From Vibrio zhugei (GTDB lineage: Bacteria; Pseudomonadota; Gammaproteobacteria; Enterobacterales; Vibrionaceae): a stretch of 64,000 nt of DNA. The translations under genes were made by a program, and so were the position numbers. Shown piece by piece: positions 49,201-56,899 of this stretch (position 1 is the stretch's first letter; each line of letters starts with the position of its first letter). The stretch spans positions 744,001-808,000 of the forward strand of contig NZ_CP033078.1 in NCBI RefSeq assembly GCF_003716875.1. Reading direction: 5' to 3'. The notes beneath the pieces were generated by a model. The model worked only from the letters and a program-made list of their open reading frames with translations. It searched no databases and was not told where the DNA came from.

Positions 49201-49393
49201 CTTGATCTTCCACCACTTGGGGTGCCTGACCCGGGTAACTTGTTTTTATGATAACTTGTACGTCTGATAAATCAGGTAAGGCATCTACAGGAGTGTTTTT
49301 TACGCTATAAAGCCCACCAAATACGAGGGCAAAAGTGGCTACCAACACTAAGAAGCGATTGTTGATAGACCAGCGAATAATGGCACCTATCAT
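46268..49393 (-). CDS. cusA: CusA, RND copper/silver efflux pump
   Basis: 1041 residues, HME-RND type inner-membrane pump. Transmembrane relay acidic residues in AIGAMVDGAIVMIENVHKHI. The three Met motifs of Cu(I)/Ag(I)-type CusA are present: LMYMPTTYPG, APLTMIETV and RIDMLATGIK, which argues for monovalent copper or silver rather than zinc or cobalt. It pumps ions through CusB and the CusC-like channel. Its ATG overlaps the cusB stop by one base (TAATG). Confidence 0.96.
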   Translation of the reverse strand: MIGAIIRWSINNRFLVLVATFALVFGGLYSVKNTPVDALPDLSDVQVIIKTSYPGQAPQVVEDQVTYPLTTAMLAVPGAETVRGYSFFGDSYVYIIFNDDTDMYWARSRVLEYLSQVAPNLPPSAKPTLGPDATGVGWIYSYVLQDKTGQHDLAELRSLQDWFLKYELQTVDGVSEIATVGGMVKQYQVQIDPAKLRAYDLTLQQVNMAIQDGNQESGASVVEVAEAEHMVRTTGYLSSIDDIKALPLKVSKKGTPLLLGDVADIDLGPQMRRGISELNGEGEAVGGVIVMRFGENASEVINNVKDKLNELQGSLPDGVEIVATYDRSTLINAAVENLWKKLAEEFIVVAIVCALFLFHIRSSLVIALSLPVGILGAFIVMHWQGINANIMSLGGIAIAIGAMVDGAIVMIENVHKHIERTPLTDKNRWQVIGDAAQEVGAPLFFSLLIITLSFVPVFALEGQEGKMFSPLAFTKTYAMAAAAGLAITLVPVLMGYLVRGKILPENKNPINKGLIALYKPLLNISLKHPKNMIVLAIALMGSAYYPTMKLGSEFIPPLDEGDLMYMPTTYPGISIGKARELLQQTNKLIKTVPEVQTTWGKVGRADTATDPAPLTMIETVIQLKPRDQWREGVTTESLRKEFDDLIQFPGLTNAWVMPIKTRIDMLATGIKTPIGIKIAGSDLAEIEKIGAQLESILNNITGTASVYAERVAGGRYVTIDINRKAAARYALSIKEIQQVVSTAVGGMNIGETIEGLERYPINVRYPQGYRDSVVKLQQLPLVTPSGARIALVDVADIRYEDGPPMIKTENARPNGWVFVDIDGRDLGSYVEEAKQAVAKQLDMPAGYSLAWSGQYEYMERAKERLVVVVPITIAIIMLLLYLSFRRIGEVMIIMLTLPLAMVGGLWLMYYLGYNFSIAVGVGFIALAGVAVEIGVIMLVYLNQAWHYTKLDAQEQSKSLNVDDLSSSIREGAGLRVRPVMMTVLTVIIGLIPIMYGEGTGSEVMQRIAAPMIGGMASALLLTLLVIPAIFKVWKIRELKHH

Positions 49394-51102
49394 TACTTAT
49401 CCTCACTTTTAACTAACTCTTTGAGAAGATAATCGGATCCTTGTTTCTCAACTAGAAACCGAACTTTGTCACCCTCCTGAAAACCTGAGAGTTCAAAGTC
49501 ACCACCGACTGAAAAGTTGAGCTCACCTGCATCCCAGGACCAATCAGCCACAGGGGCATGATTTAGTGTCACCATACCAAAGTCCGCCATTAACATAGAG
49601 ACATCACCGTCTATCCATACTTCTGTATTTATGCTCAGCTCACTTACTTTGTAATCAACGATTTCATATTGACCCGATTCAGATTTTTGCATTTCAAAAT
49701 CAATCGTTTGACCTTTTGAAAGTTGGTCCATTTCAACGTTCTCTGATACCATAAAATTCATGGTCATTCTTGGCCAGTCCCACTCAGGAACAGGTTTATG
49801 ATTAATAGTTAGCATTCTATGCCCAGCCATTACGTCTGTAATTTCGCCGGTTGCCCACGCCGTTTCAGCAGTTGGCTCAACACCATTGATTCTGGATAGA
49901 TCGGCAGACTGACTTGATTCAGAGTCCAACATGAAGTGCGCGGACGTAACAACACGATCTCCTCGTTGCATTCCCTTTATGACCTCAATCTTGTCAGCGG
50001 ACTCACGACCAACTTCAATTCTGGCAGAGCGATATTTTCCATCTCCCTCAGCCAGAACCACGCGAGTCATACCGCCAGAGCGGATGACTGAGGAACGTGG
50101 AATGGTTAACACTTCATCACTTGATACCGGTTTTAGCGCGACGTTAGCGAACATATTCGGCTTAAGTTCACCTTGTGGGTTATCGAATCGAAGGCGGACA
50201 CGCAATGTACGCGTACTAGGGTCAAGAATGGGATAAACATAATCCACTTCACCATTCCATTCTCCACCTGGTAAGGCATCCAATGTCATAGATGCTTGAC
50301 TGCCTTGTTTAATCCAATGTGATTGACGTTCAAAGACTTCTGCATCTACCCATACTTGATTCAAAGGACCTGCGCTGATCACCGCTTGAGCTGGAGAAAG
50401 GTAGCCACCTTCACGAATATTGAGGCTTGCAATAACGCCGTCTGCCGGTGCTTTAATTTCAATGGATTGTGACGCTTTACCTCGACGGGCGATGGATTTA
50501 ATTTGATTGCGGTCAACCCCCAAAGTGATCAAACGATCGGTAGCACCTTGTATCATTCCTTTACGTTGGGTCTTATAGGCACTGATCAGTTCTTCTTGTG
50601 CTTTTACAAGCTCTGGGGAATACAGAGTGAACAGCGTGTCACCTTGATTCACTTTTTCACCAACGGCATTGATATAAAGCTTTTCAACCCAACCCGATAC
50701 TCGAACATTGGTCTGCCAAAGTTGACTCTCATCAAAGGCGACATAGCCGACAGTTTCGATGCGTGGTGCAAGGACCTCTTGCTTTACGGTATCTGTTTTT
50801 ACACCGAGGTTATTTTCAACCGCAGGATCGATTTTTACTGTTCCTGGCTTGTCGTTACTACCATTGAGGTCATCAGCATACACAGGAATAAGATCCATCC
50901 CCATAGGCGACTTTCCCGGTTTATCTCGCTGATAGTTTGGGTCCATCGGTGCGACCCAATACAGTGGTTCATCACTTGATTTAGACTCAGAAGCTGTCAT
51001 TCCAACCATGTTATAGTTCATGCCTGAAAGGTAAATATTCGCTCCATAACCCAATGCGCTGCCGATCAGTAACGCTAGGCTTGCAACTTTAAATGTACTC
51101 AT
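49393..51102 (-). CDS. cusB: CusB periplasmic adaptor with two C-terminal CusF-like domains
   Basis: 569 residues from the ATG after AAAGGAATCAAG (an upstream in-frame start at 51171 is less likely as it runs into cusC). Order: membrane anchor (6-25), heavy-metal-binding segment YWVAPMDPNYQRDKPGKSPM (48-67), then adaptor barrel and hairpin. At the end come two CusF-like domains: the first (about 416-490) keeps the His, Trp and two Met of CusF (LTINHKPV and DWPRMTMNF); the second (about 494-569) keeps His and Trp (LNHAPVADWSW) but lacks both Met. Unusual domain build. Confidence 0.94.
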   Translation of the reverse strand: MSTFKVASLALLIGSALGYGANIYLSGMNYNMVGMTASESKSSDEPLYWVAPMDPNYQRDKPGKSPMGMDLIPVYADDLNGSNDKPGTVKIDPAVENNLGVKTDTVKQEVLAPRIETVGYVAFDESQLWQTNVRVSGWVEKLYINAVGEKVNQGDTLFTLYSPELVKAQEELISAYKTQRKGMIQGATDRLITLGVDRNQIKSIARRGKASQSIEIKAPADGVIASLNIREGGYLSPAQAVISAGPLNQVWVDAEVFERQSHWIKQGSQASMTLDALPGGEWNGEVDYVYPILDPSTRTLRVRLRFDNPQGELKPNMFANVALKPVSSDEVLTIPRSSVIRSGGMTRVVLAEGDGKYRSARIEVGRESADKIEVIKGMQRGDRVVTSAHFMLDSESSQSADLSRINGVEPTAETAWATGEITDVMAGHRMLTINHKPVPEWDWPRMTMNFMVSENVEMDQLSKGQTIDFEMQKSESGQYEIVDYKVSELSINTEVWIDGDVSMLMADFGMVTLNHAPVADWSWDAGELNFSVGGDFELSGFQEGDKVRFLVEKQGSDYLLKELVKSEDK

Positions 51103-51115
51103 CTTGATTCCTTTA

Positions 51116-52507
51116 TTATTGTTCATTGTACTGAGTGTTTGGCGCAGAAACTTGATATTCGAAACCACCAAGTAACATGGATAACTTGCTATTGACCTGG
51201 TTCATATCGGTTATTAGGCGAGCAAGCTCCATTTGAAGAGCCAATTCATCGGTTGATGCAGTAATGACATCACCAAACTGAGCAGTATTGTTCTGATAAC
51301 CGCGCTCTATCGCTTCAATGCGGGCTTTGGACTGAGGTAATAAGCGCTCTTGGTAGCGCTGAATGCGTTCAATGAGATTCATTCTGTCCGTCATTAATGC
51401 GTTTACTTGGGCGTTCATTTGAGCGAGCAGCGTATCTTTTTGATATTGCGCTGCGCCCACTTGGTATTGAGCGGCCGCTACATTTTTATCTTGGCGGTTA
51501 TCAGTGAACAAAGGGATATCCATAGTAAGATAGGCACTCAGCAAATCTGAAGCTGGTTCACCTTTCATGTTGTCAGATTGACGGTAGGCATACATCACTT
51601 CGACACCAAATTGTGGTGTATAAGATTGTTCAGCAACCTCAACTTGGGTGCGATTAGCAGAAATGTTGGCGTCAGCCATTTGCGCCATAGGATGTTGATT
51701 AAGCAGCATGTAGTACTGGGTGTCACTCGTTTGCTGATCTAAAAGCGCATTCAAATGCGACCAGTCTAATTGATAGCCAGCCTGATTCGAGTCAATAGAA
51801 CGACGATTCAACCACTCTGAACCTAGCCATTCCGATAACTGGGCAACGACTCGATTTTGCATTTGTTGATTCGATTGCAGTTTTTCGTCGAGCTTATTGA
51901 CTTGAAGTTGGGTGTTAAGCAGGTCTTGCGCTTCGCTCTTACCAATTGAGTAATTGGTTTGAATATACTGCTCCATCTCTACCATGAGACGTTGATTAGA
52001 TTCAATCAACGTTTCTGCGTATTGAAGGTAGCCCAGCTCCAACCATAGTTGAGTAATACTATTCGCCACTTCACGTTCACGAACTTGAACCTGATACGCC
52101 ATACCATCGGCCTGTTGATTCGCTTTACGTTGGTTAAGATCTAACGTTGCACCCCGTTCAAACTGTTGCATTAATCCAACAGAAATGTTCGTCATAGGAT
52201 CTTCGTCAAACTTAAATGAATCCACAGGTAAACCGCCAAAGCCCACCTTAAGTTTTGGATCCATGAGAGTCGAGCTTGCAACGCCCGTTTCACGCATCGC
52301 CTGTGACTGCGCAGCATATTGAGAGCGACTCGTATCATTTGCTAGAGCCGCTTCAATTAGGGCATTCAACTGCTGCGTCGAAGCCGCGATAGTTTGTGGA
52401 GTCGCGTTCGACCCCGAATGTGACAGGGCAGGCATTGCATAAAGTGCAATTGCAACCCCAAGACTCAGGGATTTAAATGCCCTGAAGCCGTTTAATTCAA
52501 TACTCAT
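51116..52507 (-). CDS. cusC: CusC-like TolC family outer-membrane channel
   Basis: 463 residues. Signal peptide (ALYAMPALSHSG near 21-32) without a lipobox, then TolC-type helices (Gln/Asn-rich coiled coils). It would form the outer-membrane exit of the CusBA pump. Product lacks the acyl anchor of E. coli CusC, so it is nearer to heavy-metal TolC variants. The gap to cusB is 13 bp. Which of several names applies is uncertain. Confidence 0.88.
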   Translation of the reverse strand: MSIELNGFRAFKSLSLGVAIALYAMPALSHSGSNATPQTIAASTQQLNALIEAALANDTSRSQYAAQSQAMRETGVASSTLMDPKLKVGFGGLPVDSFKFDEDPMTNISVGLMQQFERGATLDLNQRKANQQADGMAYQVQVREREVANSITQLWLELGYLQYAETLIESNQRLMVEMEQYIQTNYSIGKSEAQDLLNTQLQVNKLDEKLQSNQQMQNRVVAQLSEWLGSEWLNRRSIDSNQAGYQLDWSHLNALLDQQTSDTQYYMLLNQHPMAQMADANISANRTQVEVAEQSYTPQFGVEVMYAYRQSDNMKGEPASDLLSAYLTMDIPLFTDNRQDKNVAAAQYQVGAAQYQKDTLLAQMNAQVNALMTDRMNLIERIQRYQERLLPQSKARIEAIERGYQNNTAQFGDVITASTDELALQMELARLITDMNQVNSKLSMLLGGFEYQVSAPNTQYNEQ

Positions 52508-52599
52508 TGTTGTTTATCCACGATAAAATGATATGGACATACCTCAACCTCTGCCTTCCAGCAGAAAGAATTGAGAGCTAAATAGCTATGATAGTTGAA

Positions 52600-53010
52600 T
52601 TAAACAGAGGGTGGACGCAGTAAGCTCTGAATACGAGTTACTGTAACGCCTATTTTGATTGGGTGACGCAGGGCTAAATCAGATTCAGATGTACTGATTA
52701 AGCGAGAAGATGAGAGTGGGAAAAATACGCTAGTACACACGCTTTTACAGCAGTCACCACCAGAGGTAGATGAGCTATCGCAATGAATAGAACTATCGCT
52801 CTTTGTCACCTCCATCGATGGGCAGCCTATCATCGCATAATGGCTTGCTGTAGTCTCAGACATTTCCATCGAGTCATGATTAGAAGGTTGAACTGAAGAG
52901 GTCGATATTGGACTCATATCCATCATTGGCATACTTGAGACGTAGCTCGACATCAACATCGCTAAGATGCTGATAATCAAAATACTTGTTTGTCTCAAAG
53001 AGTTTGTCAT
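52600..53010 (-). CDS. Small exported Met/Ser/Cys-rich protein
   Basis: 136 residues from the ATG after AAAAGGTACCAC. Signal-like segment (LRQTSILIISILAMLMSSYV). The middle is rich in Met and Ser (MPMMDMSPISTSS, HDSMEMSETTASHYAMIGC) and then a Cys cluster (GGDCCKSVCTSVFF). No recognised domain. It lies between cusS and cusC, so a role in copper or silver binding is likely but not shown. Confidence 0.65.
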   Translation of the reverse strand: MTNSLRQTSILIISILAMLMSSYVSSMPMMDMSPISTSSVQPSNHDSMEMSETTASHYAMIGCPSMEVTKSDSSIHCDSSSTSGGDCCKSVCTSVFFPLSSSRLISTSESDLALRHPIKIGVTVTRIQSLLRPPSV

Positions 53011-53087
53011 GTGGTACCTTTTCACTTTGCATTCATAATACAGTATCAGAACTGATGGGCAATAGTGATATTTAAAACTTGTTAGAA

Positions 53088-54407
53088 CTAAAGGTTATTG
53101 AAAATAAAGACGAACTCACTTCGCTCATCCTTCGAATTAACTAAAATATCCCCATTGTGTGCTTTCATAATGGCCTTAGCTATAGGAAGCCCTAACCCGG
53201 CACCAACACTTCCATTATGGACACGAGATTTATCGGAACGATAGAACCGTTTAAATATATAGGGCAAAGAGCCCGTAGAGATAGGCTCACCAATGTTGCT
53301 GATTGTCACCGTGGTGGTCGTCTCTGACTCTGTGATTACAACCGATACCTCCGTATTATGAAAGCAGTGCCTCAACGCATTAGACAACACATTACCAAAT
53401 GCTCGTTGAAGCATATCTTTGTCACCGAGTAAAGTCGATGAGCCATCGAAGGTAAATCGAACGTTTTTCTCTTCTGCCAACACTTGATAGTACTCAAGTA
53501 AGGGTGTGATCACCTCTTTTAAATCAAGCTTTTCTTCGATCTTATGTAAAAGTTTATTCTCTGATTTAGCTAGGTAAAGTGTATCCGAAATGGTCTTATT
53601 GAATCGCCCTAACTCTTCAAGATTAGACACTAAAATATCTTGATACTCTTCAATTGAACGCTCTAAACCAAGCGTTACTTGAGTCTGGGTCATGATATTG
53701 TTCAAAGGTGTTCTTAGCTCATGAGCAATATCAGATGAAAACTCACTCAACCTGAGGTAGCCTTCTTGCAGCCTCTCTAACATTTCATTTTGAGAAATAA
53801 CTAAGCTGCTTAACTCCTTTGGAAGTGAGTCACTTGGTATACGCATACTGAGGTTGCTCGTGTTCACTTGCGCGATATACTCTTTTAATTGTTTCAGTGG
53901 CTGTAATCCATTTCTAACAATAATTAATGCGTAAGTACCCGACAAACTCAGTGTCAAAACTAATGTCCAAAATAGAATAGTATTTAGTTTGTCGAAAAAC
54001 ACCTTATGGTGAGTCACATCAATTGCAAGAACAACCGCACCACCTTCTATCTCTGGGTAATCAAACTTAAAAGCATGAAAACGGTTATTGCCTACACTCC
54101 ATTCATATGAGGAGCTGCCTATCAGCTCAGATGGAAAGTCAATAGTTTCATTATTTGTTTTCACCACCTGTTTGTTGTTTAAGACCCAAGCGGAAATATC
54201 CCAAGAATAGAACAAGTCTAAATCACGCTCAACAGTGCCTATCAAAGGGCGGAGTTTTGTTTCTAGGTGCCTATAGTCCTGTTCATTAAAGTGGTTCTTG
54301 ATAGCGTGTTGGATCGTTAAAGCAAACACGACTAAAACCACAAAAGAGGCTGTGACAAACATAAACACCAGTTTGCGTGCGATTGATTGATTTAGTAATT
54401 TTTTCAT
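53088..54407 (-). CDS. cusS: CusS-like sensor histidine kinase
   Basis: 439 residues. Two membrane segments (about 11-32 and 143-165) enclose a periplasmic sensor; then HAMP, a histidine-kinase core with the phosphorylated His229 in SSDIAHELRTPLNNI, the N box FGNVLSNALRH and the G box GAGLGLPIAK. It would sense periplasmic copper or silver and phosphorylate CusR. Overlaps cusR by ATGA. Confidence 0.92.
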   Translation of the reverse strand: MKKLLNQSIARKLVFMFVTASFVVLVVFALTIQHAIKNHFNEQDYRHLETKLRPLIGTVERDLDLFYSWDISAWVLNNKQVVKTNNETIDFPSELIGSSSYEWSVGNNRFHAFKFDYPEIEGGAVVLAIDVTHHKVFFDKLNTILFWTLVLTLSLSGTYALIIVRNGLQPLKQLKEYIAQVNTSNLSMRIPSDSLPKELSSLVISQNEMLERLQEGYLRLSEFSSDIAHELRTPLNNIMTQTQVTLGLERSIEEYQDILVSNLEELGRFNKTISDTLYLAKSENKLLHKIEEKLDLKEVITPLLEYYQVLAEEKNVRFTFDGSSTLLGDKDMLQRAFGNVLSNALRHCFHNTEVSVVITESETTTTVTISNIGEPISTGSLPYIFKRFYRSDKSRVHNGSVGAGLGLPIAKAIMKAHNGDILVNSKDERSEFVFIFNNL

Positions 54408-55087
54408 TCTACGCCGTCATCAAGCTTGTACCCCATACCTCGCACGGTCTGGATGAGTTTGTTTTGATAAGGCTTGTCGATTTTCGACCTCAATCTTTTC
54501 ACTGCTGCATCAATAACATTCGTATCACTATCAAAGTTCATATCCCAAACAGCGGACGCTATCTGAGTGCGAGTGACGACTTGACCTCTTTTCGCAAATA
54601 GATATTCCAACAAAGAAAACTCTTTTGCTGTCAGAGGGATCGTGTCATTGTTACGAGTCGCCTTTCGTTTAAGCAAGTCGAGGCTCAAATCAGCAACACA
54701 TAGAACAGACTCTGTCTTGACTGTTGCGGCTTGATGACGTAATGCGTTTTTGACTCTTGCTAGCAACTCAACAAAGGCAAAAGGTTTGACAAGGTAATCA
54801 TTCGCTCCTAGCTCAAGCCCCTTAACTCTATCTTCAACCTGATCTTTAGCGGATAGAATAATGACAGGTGTAGTAAGTTCACTGCTGCGAAGCGTCTGTA
54901 ATAGCTGCCACCCATTCAGCTTTGGTAGCATAATGTCTAAGACTATAAGATCATATTCATTGGTCGTAGCTAAGTACAAAGCATCTACACCGTCGGTAGA
55001 TAGATCTACATTGTACCCTGACTCCATTAAACCTTTTTTAAGATAGGATCCTGCTTTCTCTTCATCTTCTACAACGAGTAACTTCAT
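54404..55087 (-). CDS. cusR: CusR-like response regulator
   Basis: 227 residues, OmpR/PhoB type: receiver (1-115) with phosphorylated Asp51 (LIVLDIMLPKLNGW) and winged-helix DNA-binding domain (about 130-225, TAKEFSLLEYLFAKRGQVVT). Cu/Ag regulators of this type bind ATGACA-N4-TGTCAT; two such sites exist in this island, upstream of the DUF3316 gene and of the DUF2933 gene. Confidence 0.94.
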   Translation of the reverse strand: MKLLVVEDEEKAGSYLKKGLMESGYNVDLSTDGVDALYLATTNEYDLIVLDIMLPKLNGWQLLQTLRSSELTTPVIILSAKDQVEDRVKGLELGANDYLVKPFAFVELLARVKNALRHQAATVKTESVLCVADLSLDLLKRKATRNNDTIPLTAKEFSLLEYLFAKRGQVVTRTQIASAVWDMNFDSDTNVIDAAVKRLRSKIDKPYQNKLIQTVRGMGYKLDDGVE

Positions 55088-55117
55088 ATAAGAAAAATAC
55101 CTTGGTTTCCTTCGGTG

Positions 55118-55459
55118 TTATACATCAAGCTTGTGATTATATGATGGGTTAGAAATCTGTTTTTTCATATTATTATCAAACAACAAAACGTTCTCTATAA
55201 CAGACGTAACACCATTGCCTTCTTGTGACACACATAGGGTATCCAGTAGTGCCCCAACCAAGCTCTGAGTATGGCTATGACCAATGAAAACATCTAGTTG
55301 GTAATGTGTGTTTAAAGCATGGGTATCAATTACGTTCGTATGCCTTCCACGCCCTTGCACTTGACTAATCGTGAAGTTTAGCACACCTTCCTCTGCGAGG
55401 ATCGATTCTATATCGTCAAGCTTTTGCTCCTGAAATATTATCGAAATTTTATCAATCAT
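55118..55459 (-). CDS. P-II-like (GlnB-type) protein of the copper operon
   Basis: 113 residues. The N-terminal part (IISIFQEQKLDDIESILAEE variant: MIDKISIIFQEQKLDDIESI) and FTISQVQGRGRHTNVIDTHA, then LDVFIGHSH, follow the P-II fold with a short T-loop region. Such divergent P-II proteins (PII-NG) are known next to heavy-metal RND pumps. Binding partner or ligand unknown. It lies 30 bp before cusR and 52 bp after the DUF3316 gene. Confidence 0.72.
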   Translation of the reverse strand: MIDKISIIFQEQKLDDIESILAEEGVLNFTISQVQGRGRHTNVIDTHALNTHYQLDVFIGHSHTQSLVGALLDTLCVSQEGNGVTSVIENVLLFDNNMKKQISNPSYNHKLDV

Positions 55460-55470
55460 AGCTGCTCCTT

Positions 55471-55502
55471 AGCCCTTAGAACAAGTTAAGGTTCTAAGGG
55501 CT
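55471..55502 (-). other. Perfect 12-bp hairpin between DUF3316 and P-II genes
   Basis: AGCCCTTAGAAC / GTTCTAAGGGCT, 8-base loop, no T run; it stands directly before the P-II ribosome binding site (AAGGAGCAGCT on the minus strand), so it could modulate downstream expression. Confidence 0.6.
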
Positions 55503-55511
55503 CTGCTGAGT

Positions 55512-55886
55512 TTAGTTGTTGGCATCTCGTTCTTTATAATGGACATTAAGATGTACTTTCGCTACATATTCTAGCTGACCTTGACTATTCAATCTTTCTT
55601 GAACAGTTACATACCCTCCATCTTCTAGGTGAGTCTTATCTCGAACAATACCATTTATAAGGACTAGAGCTGCATTTAAGTCTCGCCCACTCATACCCTC
55701 AAACTCTAACAGTTTTTCTGCCCCTAACGTGTATGCTTCTTGTTTAGAGCCCACTGCATCAGTAGATACCGTTTTATGATCTACTCGACTAATGTAATTG
55801 CCACCGGAATACAACGGCTGAGCAATTGCAGCGGCGCTAGTCAGCAAAATAGAGCTAGTTAATAGCATTTTGTTTAATAAGTTCAT
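55512..55886 (-). CDS. DUF3316-type exported protein
   Basis: 124 residues with signal peptide (TSSILLTSAAAIAQPLY, about 10-25). The rest (HKTVSTDAVGSKQEAYTLGA; ERLNSQGQLEYVAKVHLNVH) resembles the DUF3316 family of vibrios, function unknown. It is the first gene after a CusR-like box (55957-55972), so it likely leads the cus transcript. Confidence 0.72.
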   Translation of the reverse strand: MNLLNKMLLTSSILLTSAAAIAQPLYSGGNYISRVDHKTVSTDAVGSKQEAYTLGAEKLLEFEGMSGRDLNAALVLINGIVRDKTHLEDGGYVTVQERLNSQGQLEYVAKVHLNVHYKERDANN

Positions 55887-55956
55887 TTACTTTTCCTTTT
55901 CTGTTTTGATGAACTCAGTTTAGCTAAATTGTTGTGACGATTTCCGGCACTCAAAT

Positions 55957-55972
55957 ATGACATTTTTGTCAT
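55957..55972 (-). promoter_or_regulatory. CusR-type box upstream of the DUF3316-cus operon
   Basis: ATGACATTTTTGTCAT: perfect ATGACA-N4-TGTCAT, the core of the E. coli CusR site. It lies 70 bp upstream of the DUF3316 start. Confidence 0.72.
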
Positions 55973-56081
55973 ATTGAGATTTAGGTGGTAGGTAATCAAA
56001 AAACTTTTCACCACAACAAAATCAAGCAACCCTATAAGCAGCCTTGTTGTAATTGCGATGAATCCTGTGGCAATAAACGAT

Positions 56082-56117
56082 AAAGAGCCGCCCAGTTAGC
56101 TGAGGCGGCTCTTTTTT
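56082..56117 (+). terminator. Strong hairpin 5' of the cus operon
   Basis: Perfect 11-bp stem AAAGAGCCGCC / GGCGGCTCTTT with an 11-base loop; followed by T residues on the plus strand, fewer on the minus. For the minus-strand 80-residue gene it may end transcription, and from the other side it may stop antisense. Confidence 0.7.
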
Positions 56118-56169
56118 ACTAGAAAAAGTAAAGGGGAGCTCTTTTTCTGATTACGAGTATTTCATTGGT

Positions 56170-56412
56170 TCAGCTACTCATCATTTTTTTGCACTCTTCT
56201 GGCATGTCTTCCATGTTCATGCTTTGCATCATTTGCATGTGTTCTATCATCCTATCGTGATCCTTCATCTTATCCGCGTGAGATTGCTTAACATGCACTT
56301 TCTCATTTTGCGCGACATTGTGATGTCGATGCTGATCATCGATGGAACTTGTTGCTAACACCGGCATCGCAACTAGACCACTAAATAACACTGATACATA
56401 TAACTTTTTCAT
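56170..56412 (-). CDS. Small His/Met-rich exported protein
   Basis: 80 residues with a signal peptide (about 4-20, VLFSGLVAMPVLA). The mature part is rich in His and Met (DDQHRHHNV; DRMIEHMQMMQSMNMEDM; one Cys near the end). No domain recognised. Situated behind the DUF2933-type gene under the CusR-like box; it may bind copper in the periplasm. Confidence 0.65.
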   Translation of the reverse strand: MKKLYVSVLFSGLVAMPVLATSSIDDQHRHHNVAQNEKVHVKQSHADKMKDHDRMIEHMQMMQSMNMEDMPEECKKMMSS

Positions 56413-56431
56413 AACATCACCTAACCCTTAC

Positions 56432-56719
56432 TTATGCTTTGAACTGTTGATTGTTTTCAATTTTTTCCACCGATTGCTCGTTGGCTTCGGAGTCTTTCTT
56501 TTCACTTGGCATCATCATCTTCATCATTAAACCATGCATAGCTAAACAGATGATTAATGGAACAATCGCACTACTAAGGTATGCCCAACTAAATATCTCT
56601 TGGCTAGAAGAGAGAATAAATAATGGAATACCCACCATTAATAACGCGCATAGAACCATCATCCATCCATGACCTTTATGATGACCATTCTTGTGACAAT
56701 CTGATTTTTTGCTTTTCAT
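56432..56719 (-). CDS. Small two-helix membrane protein (DUF2933-like)
   Basis: 95 residues from the ATG after GGAGAGCAAGAGA. A Cys/His-rich start (DCHKNGHHKGHGW) is followed by two membrane helices (about 19-36 and 45-62) and a Met-rich edge (MHGLMMKMMMPSEKK). Similar proteins of the DUF2933 type occur in heavy-metal resistance loci. It is the first gene after the second CusR-like box. Confidence 0.65.
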   Translation of the reverse strand: MKSKKSDCHKNGHHKGHGWMMVLCALLMVGIPLFILSSSQEIFSWAYLSSAIVPLIICLAMHGLMMKMMMPSEKKDSEANEQSVEKIENNQQFKA

Positions 56720-56803
56720 TCTCTTGCTCTCCAAAATAACTTTAACTCGTTTAACTGAGACTCAGTTTATCGCAACGCTTAGATCAGGAGTGGGGAGGGG
56801 TTC

Positions 56804-56819
56804 ATGACAATTTTGTCAC
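56804..56819 (-). promoter_or_regulatory. CusR-type box upstream of the DUF2933-like gene
   Basis: ATGACAATTTTGTCAC, one mismatch at the last base from ATGACA-N4-TGTCAT. It lies 85 bp upstream of the start codon at 56719 and just downstream of the 24-codon frame. Confidence 0.68.
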
Positions 56820-56820
56820 C

Positions 56821-56895
56821 TTAGCCGTTTTTCTTACCCCAAAACCACCAGACTATAAACACGATTGCTGTAAGACCTAATATATTGACTAACAT
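56821..56895 (-). CDS. 24-residue membrane protein downstream of copA
   Basis: M-LVNILGLTAIVFIVWWFW-GKKNG: one hydrophobic helix with a basic tail. The GAGGAG in the last codons of copA lies 7 bases before its ATG, and the copA stop is 4 bases upstream, so coupled translation is likely. Similar tiny proteins occur after some P-type ATPase genes (compare CcoS), but function is unknown. Confidence 0.65.
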   Translation of the reverse strand: MLVNILGLTAIVFIVWWFWGKKNG

Positions 56896-56899
56896 AGTA

